A stretch of DNA of 64,000 nt. It comes from Symbiodinium natans. Lineage: Eukaryota > Sar > Dinophyceae > Suessiales > Symbiodiniaceae. A program made the translations under genes and the position numbers. The notes under the pieces are model-generated. The model was not told where the DNA came from. It saw only the letters and a program-made list of their open reading frames with translations, and did not search any database. This document shows positions 25,693 to 36,412 of this stretch, one piece after another. The number at the start of each line of letters is the position of its first letter. Positions within the stretch are counted from its first letter, which is position 1. The stretch lies in the NCBI GenBank assembly GCA_905221605.1, contig CAJNDS010002391.1, positions 62,001 to 126,000 on the forward strand, in the 5' to 3' direction.

Positions 25693-26017
25693 ATGATCAG
25701 TATTTATTCACCCCATGCAATTTGATCATATACCTTAAGAAACAAAGATTGATACAAGAGAAACCATCCTTTTGCCAGTGCTCCTGCAATTGTGCCATGC
25801 TTGTGTGGCTCAGCATTTAACAGGCCGCGATGAAAGTCCGCAGCTTGATTGTGATGGTGCAAGCAGCTGTGCACCAAATTCCGTCCAAACCCAAGAAATG
25901 CGGACCTTCCTCATGTTGGAGCAGCATGCCGTCTCAGCTCATGCTGAGTTCAAAGTGGGCGAAAGTTAGCAAAAGAACTTCTGCAGCACCTCTGTGACCA
26001 AACGTCAACAGGCCCAA
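25693..26017. other. 3' flank of the dihydropteridine reductase gene
   Basis: No coding region is recognised. On the minus strand this should include the 3' untranslated region of the neighbouring gene. No AATAAA-type signal is obvious. Confidence 0.4.
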
Positions 26018-27391
26018 CTACAGAGGCTTGCGCGCCTCAAATGTGGCTTTCAAGCCAGGTTTCTTGTCAATGAGATAGACATGCCCAGTTTGCACCGCCT
26101 CAGGATCTCCACACCAGGACTCAATCTGCTCCGCCACTTCATCAAGAGTAGCCCAGGTGCTTACATCAGCATCTGGCATGGCCTGGCGATTTTGGGCAGT
26201 GTCCAGGATCTGCGGGGCCAAGCCAATGGTCTTGGCGCTTCCAGGCAGGGAGTTCTCTGCCAAGGAGCGAACGAGGTGATGCACTGCCACCTTGGCCGCA
26301 CCGTAAGGCAAGCTCCAAGCAGTGGGCGACCAGGCAGCTGCGGCACCTGGCATCAAAGGCCCCCATTCTTGCGGGCTAAGACTCAGTATATTTTCACCCC
26401 CTCCCACCTGGCAAGATCAGAAGCCCACCGCTGCGCAGCATGTGTGCTGAGACGTAGGCTGCCACGATCGAAGAGTACACCGAAGACTCGACCATGGCCA
26501 TGGTGGTGGCGAGCACTGCTGGATCCTCTGCGGTGCCCACGCCAAAACCACCTGTCAAGGGAGCTCACACCGGCCGAACACACCCCAGGCTTTGCCACGC
26601 TTTCCTTTTTAGCTGCAGCTGCTGACCTGCCAGGTTCACGACAGCATCTAAGCGCTCCGAGTTTGGCAGTTGCTCTCTCAAGAACTGCACCACGTGCTGT
26701 CCTGAGCAGGCGTATAACTCGAATCCCTGAGAGAATGATTCACGAAGAGCCATCACCAGACCGTGCAAATGATCTCCCACTCCCCCATCGTACAATCGAC
26801 GTCAGGCAGTCCTTGTTGACTTCTTTGAGGACTGTCAGAGGGCAGCATCTGGCAGAAGGACAAGGCATTCCCTTTCGGAATTGTCACATCCTCAGAGAAA
26901 ACCGCAACGCCATTCCACTACTTCCGGGAAATGTGGCATGACGTGGTTGCGAGTTGTAGGTCCGGAGTTATAATATGTACCGCCAGACGAACACATTAAC
27001 AGCCTTTGTCTGGGATGATTACCTGCCTAATCTTCTGAAGGTGCAAGCAGCACCGCAATCACCACAACCACAACCACGGATAAGGCTCTAAGCGGTTCCG
27101 AACGCTGCACGACCTATGCCTTTGAAGGCTCGAAGAACGGCGTTTCTATTCTTCTTTTCAGGGATCAAGGCAATGTCAGACCTCAGGAATGGAGCCCTTG
27201 AGTTAAACCCACCCTCCCAGTGATAGGTGGTCTTGACCCTGCGGAAGGGACGATTTGACCACAATGTTGTTAATCGCAAGATATGTTTCCGCTCCCAGTG
27301 TGTGCCACTGGCTTTCCAAGAACTTGTCACAAACTCGACGTCCGAGTTGACCTGCTGCACCCAGAACCAGAACTTTCTTCCGGGTCGCCAT
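26018..27391 (-). CDS. QDPR: 6,7-dihydropteridine reductase, four exons
   Basis: This short-chain dehydrogenase uses NAD(P)H to regenerate tetrahydrobiopterin from quinonoid dihydrobiopterin, the cofactor of aromatic amino acid hydroxylases. The exons read from the minus strand are 27391-27239, 26726-26627, 26551-26408 and 26346-26018. They splice in frame to 241 residues, near the usual 244. Exon 1 carries the Rossmann nucleotide site VLVLGAAGQLG. Exons 2 and 3 meet at the AGG that corresponds to the family's VAGG. Exon 3 ends in GGLLILPG. Exon 4 holds the catalytic YGAAK (Tyr-X3-Lys) and the family-specific ILDTAQNRQAMPDAD. Introns 2 and 3 start GT and end AG. Intron 1 is bounded by a shared CAGGG and cannot be placed as GT-AG. 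The start is the ATG directly before the Rossmann strand. The family match comes from memory of QDPR proteins; the joining is my own reading. Confidence 0.88.
26347..26407 (-). other. 61-bp intron flanked by 9-bp direct repeats
   Basis: This is intron 3 of the dihydropteridine reductase gene. TGCCAGGTG (read on the minus strand) stands at both the donor (26413-26405) and acceptor (26352-26344) edges, so the intron is bracketed by a perfect 9-bp direct repeat. Removing it shifts the frame by one base, and that shift is needed to join the GGLLILP strand to the GAAAAW segment. Confidence 0.8.
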
Positions 27392-27989
27392 GAGGATGCT
27401 CACGGCTGTGCCCTCGCTGAGGCAACTTCTGGACGAACATATCAAGAACTGTCGTGACCGAGTCATTAGAATTGGCATGTGACATGAGACGAGCCTCTTG
27501 GACCTAGAATGCTACCTGGGAGCCAACAAAAAGTGCCATTGCATGCTCATTGCGTACTCCAACACGTTGTAGCTTTCAGAAACTGTGAGAACTCGATGAC
27601 TTCAGCGGCACTTCGGCACTTGTTAGCATCAACTTCAGAATGCAAACCTGCGACTGGACCGGAGCATGCAAGCAAAACCAAAAGGAAAATCGAGCAACGA
27701 GCGCGAGGTGGGTCAGTGATCAACTTCGAAAAAAATCTACAAAAAACAGTAAGAGAAAACGAAAGAGAGAGCACATCAAACCCAGCAGGTCGCACCATCC
27801 GAAGTGGCGAACGTTCCCCATTAGACTGCGAGAAGTAGACCGAGATCAGAGTTGAACAAACAAGACAACAGAAAAGATGAGAAAGAGAAGAGAAAGAGGG
27901 GGGGCTTCTCGGAGCTCCTCCTTTCTTGCTGTGTCCTTTTTGTCGCCAATGAAGGGGCGGCACATCGGCCTCGTCGGCTACGATATCCT
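27392..27989. other. Intergenic stretch between reductase and aminotransferase
   Basis: Short frames on both strands show no domain. The interval would hold the 5' end of the reductase gene and the 3' end of the aminotransferase gene. AG-rich sequence lies near 27860-27900. Confidence 0.45.
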
Positions 27990-29051
27990 TCATTCGCTTC
28001 TAAGCGCCTCCAGCGCACGAGCCAGTCGTCTTAATCCATCACGGAGGTGCTCTTCGGAGATATCATAAGCAGGGCTGATCATAAATCCTGCATTTGGTGA
28101 CTCCACAAAGTATGGCCAAACAGCCTCTCTTTGACAGTACTGCTTCAACCGTTTGAGGTCTTCTGCTCCTTTGAGCAGGTGCCCGCCCCACAGAAGTCCC
28201 TGCCCATGGAGGCAGAAGAATCCTTGTGCTTCCAATGGTCCGAGAATCTCTCTCACTAGCTTGGATAATTCTTGGATGTTCTTGAACCAAGCTGGCACTT
28301 CTTTCAGCACTTGGGTCGCAGTGAGGTACGCGAGCGCTGATGCTCCTGAGTACGTATGGCTTTGCGTCACTTTTGTACCCGAAGACAGCAGGGCTTTCGC
28401 ACCACTGCGGATCGCAATCCCCGAGAGCGGAAAGGTGCCACTCGCGATCGCTTTGCCGAACGTCAAACCGTCCGGATCCAGGTCCCACGCAGTGCTGAGA
28501 AACAAGCTGTTGTTTTGCCCGTGGCGGCCTAGACCGCACATGATCTCGTCGCACAAAACACTTCTATTTTTCGCATGACACAGTGAGATGACTTTCCGAA
28601 GGAGCTCTGCAGGCCAGATTCTGCCAAGCAAGCTGGAACCCCACTGAGGCTCAAAGATAAAGATTCCAATCTGCTTGTTCTTTGCCAGGAAGGCTTCAAA
28701 ATTCTCCAGGTACTCTTCTTGGGCTTGCTGACTTGTGGCAGCTTCTGCCGGTGGTACAGGGTATGGCACTTGTCCGACCGTCCGCGGTGCGTTGGCCCAG
28801 CGTGGCAGTGCAGGTTGCCCAAGGGCTGTGGTCCTGGCGCCATGGTAGGAGTGCTCAGCAATTCCCAGGTAACATTCGGTGGACGCATTGGACGCCTCGG
28901 ACGCGCGTAGGCTGGCCAAAGCTTCCACCCCTGCCCATACAGCGGTACTTCCGTCGAGCTGCAAGTTCAGGAACCAGTCGCTCTCGCGAGACCAAGGTAA
29001 GTGCACCGCAATGCTCTCCACAAAGTCCGCAAGTGCTCGTGGAACTCCTTA
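27990..29051 (-). CDS. Class III PLP-dependent aminotransferase, C-terminal exon
   Basis: This open frame of about 350 codons covers most of a fold-type I class III aminotransferase, the family of glutamate-1-semialdehyde aminomutase and of ornithine, GABA and diamine aminotransferases. Residues below are numbered from the GTG at 29021. The start of the large domain is visible as LDGSTAVWAGVEAL. FEPQWGSS lies near residues 123-130. The PLP-binding Asp-Glu is in LCDEIMCGLGRHG (158-159). The Schiff-base lysine is in LTFGKAIASG (190). QSHTYSGASALAY follows, with the threonine that contacts the phosphate of the partner subunit. The N-terminal 60-80 residues are missing. The frame begins after a TAAG at about 29052 that looks like a splice acceptor, so at least one upstream exon is expected, probably in 29.06-29.5 kb, but I could not identify it. 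The substrate cannot be told. Confidence 0.82.
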
Positions 29052-32000
29052 GTCACTTAATCGGTTCAGGAACAAGCCTGGGATGAATACAGTGGGGTTA
29101 TTATTTTCCGTCCTGCAAAAACCATGCCTGCTGTTGCCAGTAGCCAAGCTGCCAGCGCTGGTGTGTATTGCAAGGGGTTCCCAAGCCTCATCCCTCTCCA
29201 AGCACTCCATAGCATGCTTCTGCTGCTCAAAGGCAGGTCGTAACACTCTTGCAAGTCGCGGCCCTGTGAAGACTTCTGAGCATGCCGCTCCTCAACGCAA
29301 GTAGCAAACGCGGCGAAACACCTCAAAACAGATCCAAAGCCTGGCAAGATGATCACTTGAGCTGATGAGACCCTGCAGGCAATCTGTCCTAGCAGGATCA
29401 CCTCCTCCTCCCTATCATCACGAAGACGCCGCAATTTGGCCCCATGCTTTTTAAGAACAATTCCGGGACCATCTTGCGCACCGACCTCGGGCCACAGTGG
29501 CCAATCCGGCTGTATACACGTCGAGGAGTTCAAGATCGCCCATGGGCCATGAACAACAGAGCACAACTTTCGACTGCATCAGGAGGGAATCTGGCAACTT
29601 CGGTTCTAATGACTCCAACGATTCCAAGTCACAGATCCTCGCGCCGCAACGCGTTTGAGAGCTGCGCGCGATCGAGAGTTCATGTCCACCGTCAAGGATT
29701 CTGATGATGAAGCTTCGCCTGCTCTAAATTGTGGAAAGCGGATTATCAACAGACCAGCCGATACTAGAACTCGGCTCGGAACAACTGCTGCCGAATCCTT
29801 GTCAGTCGCAAGCTTCTTTCAAACCACACTTCCTGACTTGCCCTTCATGTCAACTCCAAGTCACTTCGAAATTTTCCCTTCCACACCATGTTTTGAAAGG
29901 TCGGCTGGCCTGCCTCCTGCCATTTCTGGATGTGAGTTCCTTGAGAACTCCTTGTGGTCCTTGTGCCGGAAATCCACGCGAGCTCTATGAATTGGCTGGA
30001 GCTGAAGGCTTCTGCCATAAACCCGTCTTACTATGCTTCTTGGTCGCTTGTGCAATGGACTCCTTGATTCCTTGACTGTGATGCATAGCTTGACACGCTC
30101 ATTCAAAAGGCGCAGCAACCGCATCACGCAAGATGCATCACTCAAAGGAGCCAAAAGAGCTTTGGCAAAGCTGATGGTAGGACTTGGCGCACTGGATGTG
30201 CTGCAATGGTTAGCAACTCCGCTGTGCACAAGGAACCAGGGCCCACACCTACTCCCCGTTTGGTTCACATGTAAGAACTGGGAGCGTACGGACCAAGAAC
30301 AGCTTTGGATTCCTTCCGAATACATTTGTTGAACTTTTGGGGTCATTCCCTCTAACCTGATACAAAAATGCCTCGAAGGATGGAGATCCTCGTGCTTTTT
30401 CGACATTTGTAGATCTTGTTAACTGATCAATCACACTCGGTCACGGCCTGCAGACCACGAATGCACGTGGTCACGCGGCTCCGGAAAACGCCGTGAATGA
30501 GTACGACCGTCTGTTGAGACCTTGAAGCCCTTCTTCCCTGACTTTACACACGCGTCTCCCTCTCACAAGACAATGAACCTCGAAGACCACTGAATTTCCG
30601 TCAAGAGTTTGGGGTATACTGCTTTGCCACACCGTGGGCGGCGAACGCCCCCCTGTGTTAACGACTCACAGCACTGGCCATCTTTGGCCGACATATCAAT
30701 CCTCCGGCGGCAGCATGGCATGGTCATCCACAGCCACTCAGGTTACATCTCAGGCGTGCGGGGGGTGGGGGGGGGTTTGGGGGGGGTTGTGGGGAGGGGT
30801 GGGGCCATGGGTATTTTCATCAGTCTGGCCCCTGCATCCTTGCGTGTCGCAAACACAACACGAAAAAATTCTCAGGAGGCGACTCAACTTGTACTAACAC
30901 AAAAGAATAAGAATGCTACATTCGCAGACACTGGCACGGGCACCTCAAACCCTCTACAACAAGGTGAGACGCATCGCCGCGTTAGCGCCTCTTCGAGGCC
31001 ACGCTCAGCCGCGCAGAGGCGCCCGCCTTGAATCTTTGAATCTTGAAGATGAAGCGTTACATGCTGGCAGGCCTCATAGCAACCTCACATCCCGTCGTCC
31101 CGCAAGGAAAGTATAGGCTTGTGCTCCCAACATGTGTCTTCATACATAGTTCTGAATACCAAGATTCATCTCCCTTCTTGAACAACATGTGGGCGAGTGT
31201 GGGCTGCTGGGTGCCAGGCCCATCACCCAGCAAGGTCTGCGACCAACACCTTGTAGCCACCAGCCGCGTGCTCTCGCCAGTGTTGGTACCTCCACAAAGG
31301 TTTAACCATCTTTCCATGCTGCTGGAGAGAAAAATAAGGACACCTTATGTAAGCAGGGCGCTTAGTCCTAGCAAAGCCTGACAACCTTCACTAACAAAAA
31401 ACAAAAAACATTCGCTTCAACTCCTGAATCTTGTGTTGGACATCTCTGGGCTAGCAACCTTGATTCCGACGCTTCACGATGTAAACCCTGCGAGGATACC
31501 GACAGACATTCACATTGTAATTGGCCAGCATCATACTATAGTGTCGTGACGGATGCAAGTACAGTTAGAATTTCAACGCAGGAGGCGGACTTTTGTTGCG
31601 CATTCTGCCCCTTGGAATGCTGCTCCCCACCCTGACAAATCGGCCCAAGCCCAAACTGTTTCAGGCACTAGGGGTTTTCAGGATTTAGACCCCCCAAACC
31701 CAAGTCTAAACCCGAATTGAATCTGAGCCTTGAACTTTGAACCCGACTCAAGGCTTGTGAGTACCTACCTGCGGTTTAGGGGGCCACTTCAGGGGGCCAG
31801 TCGCGGCTCACAGACCGTTAAGAGCTTTGAGAATACAGCCATACACAGATAACCCGACACTCTAAACCTCTTCACAGACCACCTGAATTTGTTGAACCCT
31901 AAGACCTAGATAACAATCCGAAGCGCCCCTTCCCGAATGATGCTTGCCACACTCTTGTCTACCATGTTGGCCCAAACCCGAGATACTTGTGCAACCCGCT

Positions 32001-32251
32001 CAGTCTCAACACTAAGCCCTACCTTCAACTCTTAAGGCTTGAGTCTGTGAGGTTCGGCGAGTGGGGCGGCATCGGATCATCCACCCTAAATCTAAGTTTA
32101 AAGCATAGTTACTCTAAGTACCGCCCTAAACACTACAACTCTAAACCCTCAAACCCTAACCCTAAAGCCGTATATCCACCAAAGCCCCTAAAGGCCTAAA
32201 GCCTGCAGCCAAAAGCCCGAAGCCAAAAACAAAATACCCGAGCCACTTAAG
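29052..32251. other. Mostly non-coding; probable upstream exon not resolved
   Basis: The right flank of the aminotransferase exon should contain its first exon(s). Minus-strand frames at 29049-29246 and 29066-29566 are moderately protein-like but lack the family's GH-HP motif, so neither is called. A G-rich tract with many GGG runs lies at about 30759-30807. From about 31.6 kb telomere-like words become frequent. Nothing else is recognised. Confidence 0.45.
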
Positions 32252-32299
32252 GTTTGGGGTTTAGGTTTAGGGCTTAGGGTTTAGGGTTTAGGGTTTGAG
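32252..32299 (+). repeat. Interstitial telomere-like TTTAGGG run
   Basis: TTTAGGG heptamers occur about five times in near succession, with GCTTAGGG and TTTGAGG variants at the edges. The orientation is opposite to the CCCTAAA cluster at 10.7 kb. Confidence 0.85.
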
Positions 32300-33109
32300 G
32301 GGATATTGGCATCTACTTCCCAGACTCCTCCCCCAACCTGTGGTGGAGTCGAAGATCAAAAAGATTGCTTGGGCCCTGGTTTCAGAGCTCGAAGCCCGAA
32401 AAGCCTAATGTATAAGTCCTAGGGTTCAAGACTTAGGGTTTGACCCTAGGGTTCAGGGCTTAAGGCTTAGGGGCTTGGAGCTCTGTGAGACAAAAGCCGG
32501 AGAACTGCACATCGCCGAACTCCTCTCTTCAAGAGGCGCTGAGTCAAAGCAGAACAGAACAGGCGGTGCTTTGGCGCATCACCGCCTTAAGTAACTCCGG
32601 CGTGGCAAGACATCTCAAACCTAGGAAACTTGAAGAGCCGACAGGAGAGAAAACCACCCTGTTTGTTTATAGAGCGCTAGTTGCGCGCAACAACGCACGA
32701 TGATTGTAAACGTGTCGGCCATTGTTTTAGGGACGCCATGATGTCGTCCGCAGTGAATTTCCAATGGGCAAGGCCTCAAAAGAGCACATTCACATCTCCC
32801 GCGCACAGTCTTGTGGCAACACCAGAACCCTGCAGTAACATAAGGGGTCACCCTTTTGTTGAGAGGACCCAACCGTTTAACCGACCCAACCCCTAAACGA
32901 GGAGCGGGTCCGCTTTGGGTCCTTGGAGGATCGGGGGGACTTTCGAGTTGTACGTACCCTAAACGGGTCCCCAATTGGGTTCTCCTACTTAACCCTAAAC
33001 CCTAGACCTTACTTCTTCCAACAGATCATAATAGTTCCTCAAGGTCCTGACCCTACCAAGCCTCTTCAGTCTTAAGTCACGAAACCCCTGGTCGCTAAAC
33101 AGGTTCGAG
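32300..33109. other. Non-coding stretch rich in telomere-like words
   Basis: Degenerate AGGGTTTAG and CCCTAAAC words are scattered through it (for example 32420-32470 and 32988-33008). No gene is recognised. Confidence 0.5.
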
Positions 33110-33252
33110 TTGAGGATTTTATGGGTGTATAGGGTTTATAGGTGTACAGGGTTTGTAGGATGTATAGGGTTTATAGGGTTTATAGGGTGTCTAGGGTTTA
33201 TGGGGTTTATAGGGTTGATAGGGTTGATAGGGTTTAAAGGGTTCATAGTTTA
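33110..33252 (+). repeat. Degenerate TATAGGGTT repeat
   Basis: About fourteen copies of GGGTTTATA or GGTGTATA with frequent substitutions are present, apparently a diverged derivative of TTTAGGG. The frame through them reads as Gly/Phe/Ile repeats and is not a gene. Confidence 0.85.
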
Positions 33253-33292
33253 TAGCTTTTATAGGGGGAGCCCTAAACCCAGGGGCGAGGTT

Positions 33293-33293
<1 letters not shown>

Positions 33294-33361
<68 letters not shown>

Positions 33362-33430
33362 TGGTAGTGAGTAGTGAGTAGTGAGTAGTGAGTAGTGAGT
33401 AGTGAGTAGTGAGTAGTGAGTAGTGAGTAG

Positions 33431-33488
<58 letters not shown>

Positions 33489-33506
33489 CAGTAGTAGCAG
33501 TAGTAA

Positions 33507-33539
<33 letters not shown>

Positions 33540-33760
33540 GAATTGTTGTTGTTGTTGTAGCAGCTAGTAACAGTTAGTAGTAGTTCGTAATACTTAGTAG
33601 TAGATAGTAGTAGTTAGTAGTAGTCAGTAGTAGTTAAAGTAGTTAGTAGTAGTTAATAGTAGGTAGTAGTAGACTGTAGTAGTTACTAGTAGCTAGTAGT
33701 AGCTAGTAGTTGTTAGTCGTAGTTAGTAGTAGTCAGTCGTAGTTTTCAGGGTCCAGGGTT
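33294..33760 (+). repeat. (TAG)n / (GTAGTGA)n compound array
   Basis: A TAG trinucleotide run (33294-33355) passes into about ten copies of the heptamer GTAGTGA (about 33363-33437) and back into TAG (to about 33490). A long tail of increasingly diverged TAGTAGTTAG words follows to about 33740. On the plus strand TAG and TGA put stops in every frame. Confidence 0.95.
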
Positions 33761-35663
33761 CAGGGTTAGGGTTCGGGCCCAAACTTTATACCCTAAACCC
33801 TATAAGCGTTTTGCGAGTTCACCTACTCTACTTTTCTTTTAAACCATGGTAGAGAAGCAGTGTGGAGCTTAACTCGCGTTTTGGACTCCTGCGGGGTTTG
33901 GGTCTAGGGTTGAGGGTTCGGAAGAAGATCCATCGGCTGCGCCCGGTTCGTGGCCCGACGGACCAACTCTTGCACGGCATCATGCCCCTAAGTTCAGCTG
34001 GAGCAGCAGCATACTTTAAGGCTTATAAGGCCCACAAAAACCCTAAACTCTATGCATATCTTAGCTTGCAGAAACTCAAAGCCACTGAAACGACCACAAG
34101 AATTCTTTTGGGCTTGCAGTAGGGCAGGGTTCAGGGCGATGGTCCAGCCAAAGTCACTTTTCCAACGCACCGGCTGTATGTTGAAAGCCTCGGGCGAAAC
34201 CGAAGAGCCACTGTTTCAGTTAATCGTCCACGACCAAGAATGGCTCCCAAACGCAAACAAAAAGCGCAGAATCACTTTCCGCATCCGTCCCGCTATGTAG
34301 CCCGCCCTCCCCCCCCCCTCCCGCCCGAGTTCAAAATGATTTCAATTCCACAAGATACCTGCCAATTCCAATTCATCCGCGCATAAAAACAACGAGGCGC
34401 GCAGATTCGGGCACCAAGAACGCACTGTTCTTGTGAGTGATGGTGCGCAATACTTGTAGCTTGATAGAAGCAAGATCCGGAAGCCAAGCTGAGACTTCGA
34501 AATGCTTGAATGTGAAACCCAGAAACAAACTGGAAAGTGGTGACTTGCAGACTGCTGTTTTGTTTAAAGGGCTGCATGGCAAATTTGCGGAAGGGTAGGG
34601 TTTCTAAGGTTGACCTGCCGGTCCGGCGTAAGCAGTGCAGCAGTTGCTCGCAGAACGGCCACAACACACACCTACCCTGAAAAAGCCCGTACCCTGCAGT
34701 GTACATTGCTGATGCTTGAAAGACCAAGTCTCAGGAGGAGGATTGAAGAGCCGCCAGGTCCGTGCTGGTCGGCTCCTCCAGAGTAGCAGGTGGTATGACA
34801 TAGGAATAGAAACGTATACGGGGTCGTGTTCGGTTCTCGATACCTCTGAGCGGGAAGTGGCTCACACTCGACATGCAGCTGGACAGCAGGCCTGGATGAA
34901 GGCCTTCGCGCGGTCGCAAGGCCTCAAAACGAGTGCCCCCAGGTTTGGTATTGGCTTGTTGTGCTGAATGCAACACTGGCGCGAGCCTGCCGGCTGTGTC
35001 CAGTGTTGATGCTGGGTTTGGGGTTTAGGGTTTAGGGTTTACATAGGGTTCAAGAATCACCCAGGTCACTAAACCCTTAAACCCAGACTCTGACTATAAG
35101 CCCAGAACTCTTAAACACACCCAAGCCTCACACCCCAAACCCCAAACCCCAAACCCCAAACCCTAACGGAACCCTGAAGTCAAACGCCTAAACCCTAAAC
35201 GCCCTGATCCCAAAACTGTATCCCTACACTTCAAACCACGCAAGGGAAGCGGTGTCCGCATCCACGGGCTTGAGCGTGAACTACGCCTCAACCTCAAAAG
35301 CAGCCCCGCAACCCTTGAAACCTGCTGGCCTGGGCTGAAAGGAGTGCCCTGTGAAAAGCTGCTGGGCGCCCTGGAAGTCATGCACCCTCGCCTACATTGT
35401 GAGGCTTTAGGGCTGTAGGGTGTATAGGGTTTAGGGCTTGTAGCTTCTGTTTTGTTGAGCCCGGGGCTTGCATAAGGTTTCTAAAAGTCTTAGACTTTGA
35501 GGGCTCTCGGGATTCAAGGTTTTGGGATCTTGGGCCTTGGAAAAGGGACGAGGAGGGGGCCCCCCGCGCGACCGCTTCAGTTGAGATATCAGGGCCTAAG
35601 GCCTTCAAATCCTAAGGTGTCGCAAAACAAGAAGGTTGTAGACGCAAGCTCCAAGCTTTCGTG
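33761..35663. other. Non-coding stretch with telomere-like runs
   Basis: Short TTTAGGG and CCCAAAC runs lie at about 35019-35042 and 35133-35163. No gene is recognised. Confidence 0.5.
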
Positions 35664-35970
35664 ATACATATATATATATATATAAACAAAAATAGCTAAA
35701 TAAATATATTTATATATATATATACATATACATATTTATGTATTTATTTATATTTATCCATATACTTATGTACTTATTTGTTTATGTACTTATGGATTTA
35801 TGTATTTATGTATTTATGTATTCCTGTATTCCTGTATTTGTTTGATTTATTTATTTGTCTATTTCTTTGTGTGTGTTTTTTGTATTTGTTGATTTCGATA
35901 TTTATTCATTATTTGTCTATTTTTTAGATATGTATATAAGTGTATGTATATATATATATATATATACATC
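35664..35970. repeat. AT-rich simple repeat block
   Basis: TATATA runs flank a long series of TTTATGTA words (about 35735-35840). The block is far more AT-rich than its surroundings. Confidence 0.9.
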
Positions 35971-36059
35971 CCTAAACGCTGCGCACCCCAAGACACCATA
36001 CGCCCTACTAGCCCCCCCCTTCGCGAGCCGCGGGGCACGCCGCCACGCAACGCCACGCG

Positions 36060-36412
36060 CTACACTCACCACGGTCACCGCCATCACCGCAACAGACCGC
36101 CACTACCACTAGTACACATACAGCGCCACCACAAACCACCACGGCCACCACTCCCCACACACCGCCCCCCACCACTTCACTGCACAATCCAAGACCACGA
36201 TCATCACCACCGCAGACCACTAGCACACTCCACACGCCATCAGAAACACACCACGATCACCGCCAACACCACCGCAGGCAACCGTAAAAAAAAAAAAAAA
36301 AAAAAAACACCACCAGCACCACCACCAGCACCACCAGCACCAGCAACAAAAAAACACGACCACAAGCACCGCCACCAACACAAACAACCACCACCACCAC
36401 CACCACCAAAAA
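36060..36412 (+). repeat. CACCAC-rich low-complexity block with poly(A)
   Basis: CCACCA-type words fill the block, interrupted by 21 consecutive A at about 36286-36306. Frames across it read as Pro/His/Thr-rich and are not genes. Such a block could be the tail of an old retrocopy, but no coding body is visible next to it. Confidence 0.85.

Noticed and set aside
29049-29566. Candidate first exon of the aminotransferase
   Set aside because: Neither open frame contains the expected N-terminal family motifs or joins in phase to the main exon.
29861-30406. 181-codon minus-strand ORF
   Set aside because: Parts look helical, but opposing frames are equally open and no motif supports it.
36060-36412. 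ORFs of 134 to 197 codons in the CAC-rich block
   Set aside because: Low-complexity translation of the repeat and the poly(A) run.
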